64,000 nt of DNA from Chitinophaga oryziterrae (GCF_009758125.1 NZ_WRXO01000002.1:1054001-1118000); one strand, 5' to 3'; shown: positions 43,601 to 51,944, counted from the first letter of the stretch. Notes: a model not told the origin generated them from the sequence alone. Program-made: numbers and translations.

Positions 43601-44426
43601 GGACGATGGAACAACTCTCAATGCAAATAGTAATATTACTATTCCGGTACTGAACAATGACAATGCAGGAACAAATCCGATAGTGCCTTCAACACTGACA
43701 ATAGTAACGCAGCCTGCACATGGAACAGTAACAGTGAACGCAGATGGAACAGTCGTGTACACACCTGCCGCGGGTTATTCCGGGCCGGATGCATTTACCT
43801 ATAAGGTGCAGGATGGTGCAGGTAACTGGAGTAATGTGGCAACGGTAAATGTAACCGTAACCGCTCCAGCAGCCACGCCGCCAGTAGTAACAGGTGATGT
43901 AACGACACTCAAAGCGGGTGAGAATGTTACAATACCGGTACTTAACAATGATACACCAGGTGAGGGCGCAAGTCCGATAGTGCCTTCTACACTGGAAATA
44001 GTAGATCAGCCTGCACATGGAACCGTAACAGTGAATGCGGATGGAACAGTTGTATATACACCTGCTGCAGGTTATTCCGGACCAGATACATTTACCTACA
44101 GGGTGAAGGATGAGTTGGGTAACTGGAGCAATGTGGCTGCTGTAACGGTAACGGTAGTACCAAATAACCTGGACGTTCCTAATGTAATTACGCCTAACGG
44201 TGATGGTAATAATGATAAATTGGTGATTAAAGGATTGGAAAAATATTCCCAGAATGAGATCATCATTTTCAATCGTTGGAATAATGTACTCTACAAGAGC
44301 AGAAATTACCAGGGAGATTGGGATGGACAGGGTCTGAATGCAGGTACGTATTACTATACCCTGAAGGTGCAGGAATCTAATGGGCAATGGCATACGATAA
44401 ATGGTTATGTGATGCTGATGCGATAA
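40659..44426 (+). CDS. Large secreted surface protein: DUF11-like and VCBS/cadherin-like repeats, type IX (gliding motility) C-terminal domain
   Basis: About 1255 residues from MNKFYKTALTLLCLF (40659); upstream ATT/ATG frames precede the signal peptide and are not used. Signal peptide about 1-23. The N-terminal region (25-500) is of unknown type. Two DUF11-like domains follow (about 500-620 and 650-780: YTVSVINNGPSDASG; YTIVVTNNGPSDATN). Four near-identical repeats of about 95 residues, each with VLNNDNAGTNPIVPSTL, QPAHGTVTVNADGTVVYTP and YSGPDAFTYKVQD, occupy about 785-1168. The C-terminus NVITPNGDGNNDKLVIKGL, IFNRWNNVLYKS and WDGQ-LNAGTYYY is the gliding-motility-associated (type B) sorting domain, so secretion is by the type IX system. 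SprF-like and PorE-like genes follow. Confidence 0.9.
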   Translation: MNKFYKTALTLLCLFACLNSYADGSKDLYPSGATGDRAFLMSSTNAISAGWPFTSLGTHYVFVNPGETVAAASSAQGIGQGQIRFTAPDGTVYTSTIGSATGQIADRAAELLGPVAGYTPFTQVAGSSQGGLWKVELLPSGDLTQNTSNGATVAANANWTQNSTNAIAAWDISVISAASALIPGRVYATVMNMYVTNGSYYGKLFVQTSDGYTYKVNNNGQAGIGFVFFVNNKGITTGTGDAAPPSYKSLNATASIPTKDPRTMDGAQSITQKIFYTTPAADLPQSASLPGGSSTWLKVPKVIPTVSSISIDGVEGTTGQVSSKGAYIKFDANQAGTFRVTLTGSGSFVTRTIVGSAVAGSNSLFWDGKDGAGTAPSLGTASVTANIQLQGAEVHFPFIDVEYNPNGTILEQLNDDGSVKSDVVYWDDSGFAGGTGASSPQFNGNSGSGISSNTNGHKWSNNYGNNRTMDTWTYILGDMVSKSTTLSIRRSDLAVQSIAPSASATTVAAGQPISYTVSVINNGPSDASGAPFVFKVPAGFIISNVTFTTSCGTVNSPAIDGSGNYTALLDLPNGCVITFTVTGKAGAALGGSTINMEASIMRPNDVTDPDATNPDASVPPTDPHVECLNGTSTESCNNIKYNNSVTVTPSADIVTVKSLKNGSQTSFAPGDAVVYTIVVTNNGPSDATNVNITDVAPTGTTISSWTASVTTGTVTLPNTSGTGNLNEIIAALPDGAVVTYIITVQTPSSFSGSLSNTAAVTSSTPDPDPSCAACIAPSITAVPVTPPVATDDATTLNADNNVTIPVLNNDNAGTNPIVPSTLTIVTQPAHGTVTVNADGTVVYTPAAGYSGPDAFTYKVQDGAGNWSNVATVNVTVSATPPVATDDATTLTANSNVTIPVLNNDNAGTNPIVPSTLAIVTQPAHGTVTVNADGTVVYTPAAGYSGPDAFTYKVQDGAGNWSNVATVNVTVTAPAATPPVTTDDGTTLNANSNITIPVLNNDNAGTNPIVPSTLTIVTQPAHGTVTVNADGTVVYTPAAGYSGPDAFTYKVQDGAGNWSNVATVNVTVTAPAATPPVVTGDVTTLKAGENVTIPVLNNDTPGEGASPIVPSTLEIVDQPAHGTVTVNADGTVVYTPAAGYSGPDTFTYRVKDELGNWSNVAAVTVTVVPNNLDVPNVITPNGDGNNDKLVIKGLEKYSQNEIIIFNRWNNVLYKSRNYQGDWDGQGLNAGTYYYTLKVQESNGQWHTINGYVMLMR
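43011..44163 (+). repeat. Four near-identical tandem repeats in the adhesin gene
   Basis: Units start at about 43011, 43293, 43584 and 43875, of 282, 291, 291 and about 289 bases. The first three are almost identical at the base level (for example the segment coding QPAHGTVTVNADG), and the fourth is more diverged. This suggests recent duplication and possible copy-number change by recombination. Confidence 0.9.
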
Positions 44427-44438
44427 AACTTAACTGTT

Positions 44439-44468
44439 AAGACTGCCGGTGTATAAGCCGGCAGTCTT
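44439..44468 (+). terminator. Hairpin between adhesin and SprF-like gene
   Basis: An 11-bp perfect stem (AAGACTGCCGG, 44439-44449, with its complement 44458-44468) and an 8-base loop. It is not followed by a U-run, so it may be a transcript-processing or partial attenuation structure that lowers the level of the downstream PorP/SprF message relative to the adhesin. Confidence 0.45.
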
Positions 44469-44502
44469 ACCTAAAAGGCCCTTTAACAGAAAAAAAGAGA
44501 TC

Positions 44503-45480
44503 ATGAATAAAAGCTTTACGAAAATTATTCTCCTGCTAATATGTGCACTATCATACTTTCCTGCGTATAGTCAGCAGGATGTACAGTTTAGCCAGTATAT
44601 GTTCAATGGATTATATATCAACCCTGCTTATGCAGGTTACCGGGAACAGTGGAATGTAAATGTATTTTACCGCACACAGTGGGCCGGATTACCTGGCGCG
44701 CCCAAAACCTTTTCTGCAGCAGCAGATGGGACTGTGAATAGTAACCGTGTGGGATTAGGCCTGCAGGTGATGAACGACCAGTTAGGGGCGCAGAAAAACA
44801 CCGTTTTATACGGAAGTTATGCTTACCGTATTCCTGTGGATGTAACCGGGGAGAAAACCCTGGCAATTGGTATAGGCGCAGGGTTTATGCAGCAGCGTCT
44901 GAATATAGAAGCATTGAATCCAGCTTCCCAGACAGACGCTGTATTAATGAATGCGAAGAAAACGGCTTCCATGCCCGATCTACGTGTGGGTGTTTTTTAT
45001 AACAGTGAGCGGTTCTATGCTGGATTATCGGGGGATAACCTGATAACAGGTTCATTTCAGAAATCCGGTGGATTGAAGAATTATGTACCGTTAAAACCAC
45101 ACCTGTATTTTACAGTGGGAGGATTATTAGCATTGTCTGATCAGGTGTTAATGAAACCTTCCATCCTGGTGAAAGAAGATTTTGCGGGCCCTACCAGTAT
45201 GGATTTAAATGCCTTTTTCCTATTGGATCAGAAACTATGGATAGGTGCTGGTTACCGCACTGCTTTATTCAATAGAAACAATATAGATAAGTCAGTTACT
45301 AAAGCGGGAGCTGCTGTGGGGATGATTGAAATGTTCGTCAACAGCAAACTGAGAATAGGTTATGCTTATGATCAGACCTTAAATGGAACGGGAGCAACCA
45401 GCTATACTACTCATGAACTCTCTCTGAGCTATTTCTTCGCAGGTCCGAAGGCAAGAATGTTGTCTCCGAGATATTTTTAA
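44503..45480 (+). CDS. PorP/SprF family type IX secretion outer-membrane protein
   Basis: About 325 residues from MNKSFTKIIL (44503); an earlier in-frame ATG (44449) precedes the signal peptide and lies in the hairpin region. After the signal peptide (about 1-23) it reads QQDVQFSQYMFNGLYINPAYAGYREQWNVN, the standard N-terminus of PorP/SprF proteins (QFSQYMFN...INPAYAG). It ends in barrel strands ending SYFFAGPKARMLSPRYF. SprF-like partners are needed for surface attachment of type B C-terminal-domain proteins. Here the partner is the adhesin upstream. Confidence 0.93.
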   Translation: MNKSFTKIILLLICALSYFPAYSQQDVQFSQYMFNGLYINPAYAGYREQWNVNVFYRTQWAGLPGAPKTFSAAADGTVNSNRVGLGLQVMNDQLGAQKNTVLYGSYAYRIPVDVTGEKTLAIGIGAGFMQQRLNIEALNPASQTDAVLMNAKKTASMPDLRVGVFYNSERFYAGLSGDNLITGSFQKSGGLKNYVPLKPHLYFTVGGLLALSDQVLMKPSILVKEDFAGPTSMDLNAFFLLDQKLWIGAGYRTALFNRNNIDKSVTKAGAAVGMIEMFVNSKLRIGYAYDQTLNGTGATSYTTHELSLSYFFAGPKARMLSPRYF

Positions 45481-45519
45481 CAGAAAACAATTCGGTTTTT
45501 ATAAAATACAGAAGTCATT

Positions 45520-47514
45520 ATGGATAAACGAAACTATAATCTTCCCGCATTGTTAAGCATAATGGTGGCAATGCTACTGTTTAAAACAACACAGGGACAA
45601 TATATAAAAAAACAGGCTGACGACCAGGCCAGGTTGTATAACTATGCGGAGGCCATACCGTTGTATGAAAAAGCATATAGGAAAAAAGCAACATCGGCTG
45701 CGGCACGTGGAATGGCGGATAGTTACCGCCTGATGAGTGCTTATACTCTTGCTGAACCCTGGTATGCGAAATTGGCGACAATGCCGGACCATACTGCTGC
45801 GGATGAAATACATTATGCCGGAATATTGATGAACAACAGTAAATATGCAGCAGCAAAAGAGATGCTGGATAGTTACTTAAATAAAAAGAACGGTGATAAA
45901 ACAGCAGAGAATATGCGTAGCGGTTGTGACAGCGCAGCTAAGTGGCTGTCGGCACCTGCTAAAGGGACGCTGGACAATTTAAAGGCATTGAACAGTCAGT
46001 GGTCCGATTGGGGTACAGCGTTTAACAAGGGCGTAATTATTTTTGCCTCTGATCGCCCATATGATTCCCTGCAACATAACCCTTTTTTTAGCACAACTAA
46101 CATCAGGCAAAAATACTATGGCTGGACGGGCAACAGTTATCTGCATCTGTATGAAAGTAACGGGCAGGATAGCACTAGTACCAAGTTACTTGCACGCAAT
46201 ATCAATGGAGATTATCATAGCGCAAATGCCAGTTATACGGCCGATGGCAGTAAGCTTTATTACGCAGTAACCGATCTGAAAAAGAAGGGACGTACCCTGT
46301 TGGGAAAGGATGAACCTTATACATTGAATGTGGAGGTGATGGAACAGCAATGGGATTCGGCCACGGGTAGATGGCGACAGTCTTCTCCATTTCCTTATAA
46401 TGGCATCTTTAATTATCCGGTGGGCGATCCTTTTATAAGCCCGGATGGTCAGGAGCTTTATTTTGTGGCTGACTATGGAGATAAGGGATATGGTGGCACA
46501 GATATCTATTATAGTCATGCAGATGAAAATGGCAAATGGCAGACGCCGGTAAATATGGGGCCGGAAATCAATACGCAGGGTAATGAACGTACACCTGTAT
46601 TTGATAAAGCCGGTACATTTTATTTTGCTTCCGATGGACAGCCCGGAATTGGTGGACTGGATATTTATAAAGCCATCAAAACAAGTGGTCATTGGGTAAC
46701 AAAGAATATGGGAATCCCGGTAAATAGCCCCCAGGATGATTTTGCACCGGCTTTAGACAGTACCACTATATATTTCTCTTCTAACAGGCCAGGTGGGAAA
46801 GGGAGTGATGATATTTACCGTTTTATTCCTGCAAGAATACTGCTGTTTAGTTTGTCCGGTCATATACTGGACAAAAAAACGAATAAACCATTATCCAATG
46901 CAGAGGTAATAATCAACAACAAAGAAACAGGCATACCACTGAAAGTTGTTACAGATGAAGAAGGGAATTATCATGTTAAGCTGGATAGTATATCATCGTA
47001 TGAATTAAGTGTGGCAAAAACGGACTATAATTCAGTAACAGGGGCAGTAGTAACAACAAAGGGATTGTCAGCATCACGTGATCTGCGCTATGATGCCATG
47101 CTGGAGGCTCCCGAAAAGGTCACGGAAAAGAAACCTGAGCCTCAGCCAGCTCCTAATAAAACATATAAACTTGAAAACGTTTATTTTGATGTAGCTAAAG
47201 CAGATATCAAACCAGGTACAGCGACAGAATTGGATAAGCTGGTAAAATTGCTACAGGATAATCCCACCTGGAAGGTGGAAATAGCTACACATACAGACTC
47301 CAGAGCGAGTGACAGCTATAACCTGAAGTTATCCCAACGCCGCGCAGAATCAATTGTAGTATACCTGATCGGAAAAGGGATTGCCAGTGATCGTCTGGTG
47401 GCAAAGGGATATGGAGAAACCCGGCTATTGAATCGTTGCGCCAATGGAGTACGTTGTTCAGAAGAAGAACATCTGGCCAATCGCAGAACAGAATTTACAA
47501 TATTAAATATGTAG
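45520..47514 (+). CDS. PorE-like OmpA family protein (TPR, PD40 propeller, CRD, OmpA)
   Basis: A 664-residue exported protein (signal peptide about 1-26, ending TQGQ). TPR-like helices (about 30-150) are followed by a PD40 beta-propeller (about 165-440, repeated SPDGQELYFVAD, FDKAGTFYFASDGQ and DSTTIYFSSNRPGG). A carboxypeptidase-regulatory-like domain (about 450-525, GHILDKKTNKPLSNAEV) and a C-terminal OmpA peptidoglycan-binding domain (about 545-664, THTDSRASDSYNLKLSQRRAESI) complete it. The same order is known for P. gingivalis PorE. It is the third gene of the adhesin-SprF-PorE cassette, with a 39-base gap to the SprF-like gene. Confidence 0.9.
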   Translation: MDKRNYNLPALLSIMVAMLLFKTTQGQYIKKQADDQARLYNYAEAIPLYEKAYRKKATSAAARGMADSYRLMSAYTLAEPWYAKLATMPDHTAADEIHYAGILMNNSKYAAAKEMLDSYLNKKNGDKTAENMRSGCDSAAKWLSAPAKGTLDNLKALNSQWSDWGTAFNKGVIIFASDRPYDSLQHNPFFSTTNIRQKYYGWTGNSYLHLYESNGQDSTSTKLLARNINGDYHSANASYTADGSKLYYAVTDLKKKGRTLLGKDEPYTLNVEVMEQQWDSATGRWRQSSPFPYNGIFNYPVGDPFISPDGQELYFVADYGDKGYGGTDIYYSHADENGKWQTPVNMGPEINTQGNERTPVFDKAGTFYFASDGQPGIGGLDIYKAIKTSGHWVTKNMGIPVNSPQDDFAPALDSTTIYFSSNRPGGKGSDDIYRFIPARILLFSLSGHILDKKTNKPLSNAEVIINNKETGIPLKVVTDEEGNYHVKLDSISSYELSVAKTDYNSVTGAVVTTKGLSASRDLRYDAMLEAPEKVTEKKPEPQPAPNKTYKLENVYFDVAKADIKPGTATELDKLVKLLQDNPTWKVEIATHTDSRASDSYNLKLSQRRAESIVVYLIGKGIASDRLVAKGYGETRLLNRCANGVRCSEEEHLANRRTEFTILNM

Positions 47515-47528
47515 TGGCAAGCTGCAAT

Positions 47529-47568
47529 CAGGGGGCGACCTGGGAATTCAGTTAGGCGCTCCCTGTTT
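47529..47568 (+). terminator. Terminator of the adhesin cassette
   Basis: CAGGGGGCG (47529-47537) pairs with CGCTCCCTG (47557-47565), one G-U pair, followed by TTTATTG. It sits 15 bases after the PorE-like stop codon and ends the three-gene unit. The remaining gap to 47747 shows no gene. Confidence 0.75.
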
Positions 47569-47747
47569 ATTGTCATCGTATATATATTTTCCTCCTGTTT
47601 GTAAAAAATACACGGTTAACCCACTACCCCCAATCCTCTATATTCTAGAAATAGAGTACGCTGTGAAGACAATATTTCCGCTTTCTTTTGCCTGTTGATA
47701 TTTTTTCTATACTTTTCCATTCTATAATTTTATGCATCTAAAAATTT

Positions 47748-48161
47748 ATGTTTATATCAACAACGGACATCCGTGTGCGCTACGGAGAGACAGATCAGAT
47801 GGGATACCTGTATTATGGTAATTACGCGCTGTATTACGAAGTAGGAAGGGCAGAAGCAATCCGTACACTGGGTTTCACTTACGCAGAGCTGGAAAAACAG
47901 GGTATTATAATGCCAGTGGCAGAGTTAAACGTTAAATACCTGAGACCTGCTTATTACGATGATCTGATAACAGTAAAGACTATACTCAAAGAGTTACCTG
48001 TTAGTCATAAGATACAGTTCCACTCAGAATTGTACAATGAAAAAGGAGAATTGCTGAATATAGGGGTCACTACCCTGGTGTTCATGCATGCAGACACGAA
48101 AATGAAATATGGGATGCCTCCGGTAATGATGGAGCGACTGGCTCCCTTTTTTGAAAAATAA
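47748..48161 (+). CDS. YbgC-type acyl-CoA thioesterase (4HBT hotdog fold)
   Basis: A 137-residue protein with the 4HBT/YbgC features: an N-terminal stretch DIRVRYGETDQMGYLYYGNY, where the Asp is the conserved catalytic residue, then YYEVGRAEAIRTLG, a hotdog helix. It hydrolyses acyl-CoA thioesters. The first ATG is well placed and cinA follows with an 11-base gap, so the two may be co-transcribed. Confidence 0.9.
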   Translation: MFISTTDIRVRYGETDQMGYLYYGNYALYYEVGRAEAIRTLGFTYAELEKQGIIMPVAELNVKYLRPAYYDDLITVKTILKELPVSHKIQFHSELYNEKGELLNIGVTTLVFMHADTKMKYGMPPVMMERLAPFFEK

Positions 48162-48172
48162 CAGCATTGATT

Positions 48173-49429
48173 ATGGAAGAGGAACTGGCAAAGGTAACTG
48201 TCAGCATTATTACGATAGGTGATGAGCTGCTGATCGGACAAACAATAGATACCAACTCTGCCTGGATGGCCCAGCAGTTAAATGCAATGGGAATCTGGGT
48301 ACACCGTCGCGTAGCTATCGGGGATGTAAAGGAAGCCATTCTGGAAGCACTGGACAAAGAAGGCGCGGTATCAGATATAGTATTGATTACAGGTGGATTA
48401 GGCCCTACGGCCGATGATATCACCAAACCGGTATTAACGGAATACTTCGGTGGAAAGCTGGTAAGGGATGAGATCACCTACCGGCAGGTGATGGAGTTCT
48501 TCGAAAGCAGGGGATTACCTACGCTGCAAAGGAACGTGGACCAGTCCCTGGTTCCGGATGTCTGCACCGTACTGCACAACACCCGTGGCACTGCTCCGGG
48601 TATGTGGTTCGAGAAGAATGGCAGGATCTATGTCTCTATGCCCGGTGTGCCCCATGAAATGAAAGGACTGATGGAGGACCATGTGCTGCCAAAGTTGCGG
48701 GATTACTTCAATACGCCGGCGGTAGTACATCAGACACTGATCACTTCCGGTATGGGCGAGTCTTTCGTTGCTGAAAGACTGATAGACTTTGAAGCAGGTT
48801 TACCTCCTCATATCAAACTGGCTTACCTGCCTGCCTATGGACTGCTCAAACTCCGTCTTACCGCGCAGGGGGCCGATAAAGTCTCTACCGCTGCTGCGTT
48901 ATCCATCTTTTTCCACCAGATGAAGGCCATCCTGGCCGATATCGCAGTGGCAGACCAGGATATCCCTATGGCGGAAGTGATAGGCCGGGCCTTAATAGCG
49001 TCTCATAAAACGGTAGGTACCGCAGAAAGCTGTACCGGCGGGTACATTTCCCACAGTATGACCCTCATCCCGGGCAGCTCTGCCTGGTATTCCGGTAGTA
49101 TCGTGAGTTACTCCAATGAGATGAAGATGCAGTTGCTGGGGGTACAGCCGGCCACCCTCAATACCTATGGCGCGGTCAGCGAACAGGTGGTACTGGAAAT
49201 GGCAGCGGGGGCCTTACAAAGATTAAAAACAGATTATATAATAGCAGTCTCCGGTATCATGGGCCCCGATGGAGGTACCCCTGAAAAGCCCGTTGGGACT
49301 GTATGGATAGCGGCTGGTAGTGTGGGGAACCTGGTAGCGGTAAAGTTCCAGCTCCGGTACGATCGCTACAGTAATATTCAACTGACAGCGGCCTATGCGA
49401 TGAATGAATTGAGGAAGTTGATAGTTTAA
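48173..49429 (+). CDS. cinA: CinA family nicotinamide mononucleotide deamidase
   Basis: About 418 residues from MEEELAKVTVS (48173); a TTG two codons earlier is also open. It has the N-terminal molybdopterin-binding-like domain (IITIGDELLIGQTIDTNSAWMA; VLITGGLGPTADDITKP) and the C-terminal CinA domain (GTAESCTGGYISHSM, IMGPDGGTPEKPVGTVWIA) in their standard order and full length. CinA deamidates NMN and, in some species, acts in competence. It lies between the thioesterase and the E2 subunit gene. Confidence 0.95.
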   Translation: MEEELAKVTVSIITIGDELLIGQTIDTNSAWMAQQLNAMGIWVHRRVAIGDVKEAILEALDKEGAVSDIVLITGGLGPTADDITKPVLTEYFGGKLVRDEITYRQVMEFFESRGLPTLQRNVDQSLVPDVCTVLHNTRGTAPGMWFEKNGRIYVSMPGVPHEMKGLMEDHVLPKLRDYFNTPAVVHQTLITSGMGESFVAERLIDFEAGLPPHIKLAYLPAYGLLKLRLTAQGADKVSTAAALSIFFHQMKAILADIAVADQDIPMAEVIGRALIASHKTVGTAESCTGGYISHSMTLIPGSSAWYSGSIVSYSNEMKMQLLGVQPATLNTYGAVSEQVVLEMAAGALQRLKTDYIIAVSGIMGPDGGTPEKPVGTVWIAAGSVGNLVAVKFQLRYDRYSNIQLTAAYAMNELRKLIV

Positions 49430-49470
49430 CTTACTTTTGTTTCCATACCAAAAAGCAAAACAACAATCTT

Positions 49471-50829
49471 ATGGCCATTGTAGAACTGGTAATGCCCAAA
49501 ATGGGGGAAAGTATTATGGAAGCCACCATATTACGTTGGCATAAAAAGCCGGGGGATCAGGTAAAAGTTGAGGAAACCCTGCTGGAAATTGCTACCGATA
49601 AGGTGGACAGTGAAGTACCTTCTATCGCAGATGGGGAAATTACCGAACTACTTTATGCAGAAAATGACGTAGTACCTGTAGGTGCTGTCATTGCACGTAT
49701 TAATACCAGCGCAGAGGAACCTGCTGCTGAGCCGGAACCTGAGACTACTGAACCGGTGGAAGAAACGCCTGAAGAGGAAGCTCCGCAGGCAGTTGAACAC
49801 ACCGAACCACAGTTCGTGACCGGCGGTGCCCGTTTCTATTCCCCGCTTGTGCTGACGATCGCACAGCAGGAAGGGATCAACTTTGCAGAACTGGAAAAAA
49901 TTGCAGGCACCGGCAATGAAGGCCGTGTGACTAAAAAAGACATTCTGCAGTATGTTGAGAACAAGGGTAAGGGTGCGGTTACTGCTCCTGTTGCTCCTGC
50001 AACCACTCCGCATGTGGCTCCGCCTAAACCGGCAGAAGTCCCTGTGGCGCATACTATTACCCCATCTGTAACGGTACAGCATCCGGTAAGCAGTAATGGC
50101 AGCAGCCATAACTACGGCGGGAATGTAGAGATCATAGAGATGGACCGTATGCGTAAAATGATCGCAGATCATATGGTGCGCAGCAAGCATGTCAGTCCGC
50201 ATGTAACCAGCTTTGCTGAAGCAGACGTGACCAATATGGTCCGTTGGCGCGACCATGTAAAGAAAGACTTTGAAAAGAGGGAAGGGGAGAAGATCACCTT
50301 TACTCCGTTGTTTATAGAAGCACTGGTAAAATGTATTAAAAAGTTTCCGCTGGTGAACAGCTCTCTGGATGGCGATAAGATCATTATCAAGAAGGATATC
50401 AATGTGGGTATGGCTACGGCATTACCGACAGGTAACCTCATCGTTCCGGTGATCCGTAATGCAGACATGCTGAACCTGGTGGGCCTTACCAAACAGGTGA
50501 ACAACCTGGCTGCTGCTGCCCGTCAGAACCGCCTGAAACCGGATGCTACGCAGAATGGTACTATCACCTTAACCAATGTAGGCACCTTCGGTAGCCTGGC
50601 AGGAACACCTATTATCAATCAGCCGCAGGTAGCTATCCTGGCGGTGGGTGCTATCAAGAAACGTCCTGTTGTAATAGAAACAGAACATGGTGATACGATT
50701 GCGATCCGTCATATGATGTATCTCTCTCTTTCTTATGATCACCGTATTGTAGATGGCGCATTAGGTTCTACCTTCCTGAGCGCTATCGCGTATGAGCTGG
50801 AACATTTCGATTTTCACAGAGAATATTAA
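49471..50829 (+). CDS. 2-oxoacid dehydrogenase E2 component (dihydrolipoamide acyltransferase)
   Basis: A 452-residue protein with one N-terminal lipoyl domain (about 3-77, lipoyl Lys44 in EIATDKVDSEVPS). An acidic/Pro linker, a peripheral subunit-binding domain (about 120-165, YSPLVLTIAQQEGINFAELEKIAGTGNEGRVTKKDIL), a second Pro/Ala-rich linker and a catalytic domain follow (about 215-452, ending in the active-site motif YDHRIVDGALG). The DKVDSEVPS lipoyl motif points to a branched-chain or 2-oxoglutarate type rather than pyruvate E2. No E1 or E3 gene is next to it, so the substrate is unresolved. Confidence 0.92.
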   Translation: MAIVELVMPKMGESIMEATILRWHKKPGDQVKVEETLLEIATDKVDSEVPSIADGEITELLYAENDVVPVGAVIARINTSAEEPAAEPEPETTEPVEETPEEEAPQAVEHTEPQFVTGGARFYSPLVLTIAQQEGINFAELEKIAGTGNEGRVTKKDILQYVENKGKGAVTAPVAPATTPHVAPPKPAEVPVAHTITPSVTVQHPVSSNGSSHNYGGNVEIIEMDRMRKMIADHMVRSKHVSPHVTSFAEADVTNMVRWRDHVKKDFEKREGEKITFTPLFIEALVKCIKKFPLVNSSLDGDKIIIKKDINVGMATALPTGNLIVPVIRNADMLNLVGLTKQVNNLAAAARQNRLKPDATQNGTITLTNVGTFGSLAGTPIINQPQVAILAVGAIKKRPVVIETEHGDTIAIRHMMYLSLSYDHRIVDGALGSTFLSAIAYELEHFDFHREY

Positions 50830-50845
50830 TAAAACGCTTTTTTTT

Positions 50846-50877
50846 AGCCCGGCTTCTGTGTAAGGAGTCGGGCTTTT
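50846..50877 (+). terminator. Intrinsic terminator after E2 gene
   Basis: AGCCCGGCTT pairs with GAGTCGGGCT (about 10 bp with one or two G-U pairs, loop near 50857-50864), followed by TTTTTTG. It lies 17 bases after the E2 stop. Confidence 0.85.
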
Positions 50878-50890
50878 TTGTGGGGTAAAT

Positions 50891-51050
50891 ATTGGCTCCG
50901 TCAGAGCCCCGTATTTGTAGCTAACAATTTAGGCAACAAAACACAGACTCCGCAGGAGTCCCCAGCTATTCGCGATTTGGCAGACTACGGAGTCAATTGA
51001 AGAGTATATAAACATTTGCTCAAATACAGCGCTTCTGGTGGAGCTTTAAT
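50891..51050. repeat. Composite palindromic intergenic repeat, copy 2 (units A-B-B'-A')
   Basis: Unit A is GGCTC-CGTCA-GAGCC (50894-50908) followed by TATTTGTAG. B is GACTCC-GCA-GGAGTC (50946-50960). A decayed B' is GACT-ACGG-AGTC (50983-50994). A' is GCGCTTCTGGTGGAGCTTT (around 51028-51046), preceded by CAAATAC. Spacing and order match copy 1 at 2851-3014, with the inverted second half more degraded. This supports a mobile or amplified intergenic element rather than chance. Confidence 0.75.
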
Positions 51051-51293
51051 TGGCTGCAAATGCTACATCTGTTTTGTTGTATATCATACTTTCTTACGAA
51101 CACGTAACTCTTACAACGCAATCAGGTCATTGCGCATCATGATTTAGTATAAACATGTAAGTTATAAGGCTCCGGCAAGAGCCTTGTTTGTAGCTTATCA
51201 GAAGATTCAGGGGTAAGAATCTCCTCTATCATAACATAGCATGTTATTGACAGGAACAAACATTGAAGACTAACAAAACAATTCATTATTAAA
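51051..51293. other. Rest of the intergenic region E2 to RRM gene
   Basis: Beyond the repeat units the roughly 240 bases are A/T-rich and hold no convincing open frame or RNA gene. The whole 50830-51364 gap is explained by a terminator, the palindromic repeats and a minus-strand terminator. Confidence 0.5.
51164..51196. repeat. Solo unit A of the palindromic intergenic repeat
   Basis: AAGGCTC-CGGCAA-GAGCCTT (51166-51185), a 7-bp stem, followed by TGTTTGTAGCTTAT, the same tail as unit A in both composite copies. It lies 115 bases beyond copy 2, in the same orientation as its unit A. Confidence 0.7.
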
Positions 51294-51323
51294 AAAGCCC
51301 CGAAGCAAAATGCCCGGGGCTTT
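51294..51323 (-). terminator. Intrinsic terminator of RRM gene
   Basis: On the minus strand a 9-bp stem (AAAGCCCCG with its complement) with a loop that can pair further is followed by TTTTTTAAT. It lies about 42 bases after the RRM protein stop. Confidence 0.85.
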
Positions 51324-51364
51324 CCTAATAAATTTCTTGACCGAATGAGCTTTGGTCAACAGAA

Positions 51365-51697
51365 TTAATAACGACCACGACCGCCGCCGCCGCCGTATCC
51401 ACCGCCGCCGCCACGGTTACCACCAAATCCACCACCTCTAGAGTTATTATTCGGTTGTTTAGGTCTTGCTTCGTTTACCATCAGCTGTTTGCCTTCAATT
51501 TCAGTTCCGTTCAAACTGTCCATAGCCTTGCTACCTTCTTCCTGGTTGGCCATCTCGACGAAACCGAAACCGCGTGAACGGCCTGTTTCATGGTCCTTGA
51601 TAATTTTAGCGGAAGTCACTTCGCCAAATTCGCTGAATATCTGGTGAAGGTCCTCATCGTTCAACCTGTAGTGCAGGTTGGCTACGTAAATGTTCAT
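51365..51697 (-). CDS. Glycine-rich RRM RNA-binding protein
   Basis: A 110-residue protein with one RNA recognition motif (about 1-80). RNP2 is NIYVANLH and RNP1 is RGFGFVEM, both intact. A Gly-rich tail (about 88-110, GGGFGGNRGGGGGYGGG) follows. Such proteins are common in Bacteroidota and cyanobacteria and bind single-stranded RNA, often in the cold. The A/T-rich 245 bases upstream may hold a long leader. The gene stands alone with its own terminator. Confidence 0.93.
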   Translation of the reverse strand: MNIYVANLHYRLNDEDLHQIFSEFGEVTSAKIIKDHETGRSRGFGFVEMANQEEGSKAMDSLNGTEIEGKQLMVNEARPKQPNNNSRGGGFGGNRGGGGGYGGGGGRGRY

Positions 51698-51944
51698 GAC
51701 TAAAAAATTAAAAAAATGAAAAATAATATTGAAGATAAAGAAATAAGTTCAATAAATACATAGCACGTAGAAATAATTTAACAATGCACTCAAACAAGTC
51801 GTTTTTACAGTGCCAATACCCCATATAGCAAGACTTTTACCCTCTTTTTAAGTTTTCTTTAACCCCAAATTAGCACGTATGTTATATAGATAATTGCATC
51901 ATTTTTCGTAAATTAATACAAACGATCCATTAAATTTTATTACT

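Noticed and set aside
43689..44393. 234-codon antisense frame in the adhesin repeats
   Set aside because: Rich in Cys, Tyr and Arg, created by the reverse of Thr/Val/Asn-rich repeats; it has no plausible protein features.
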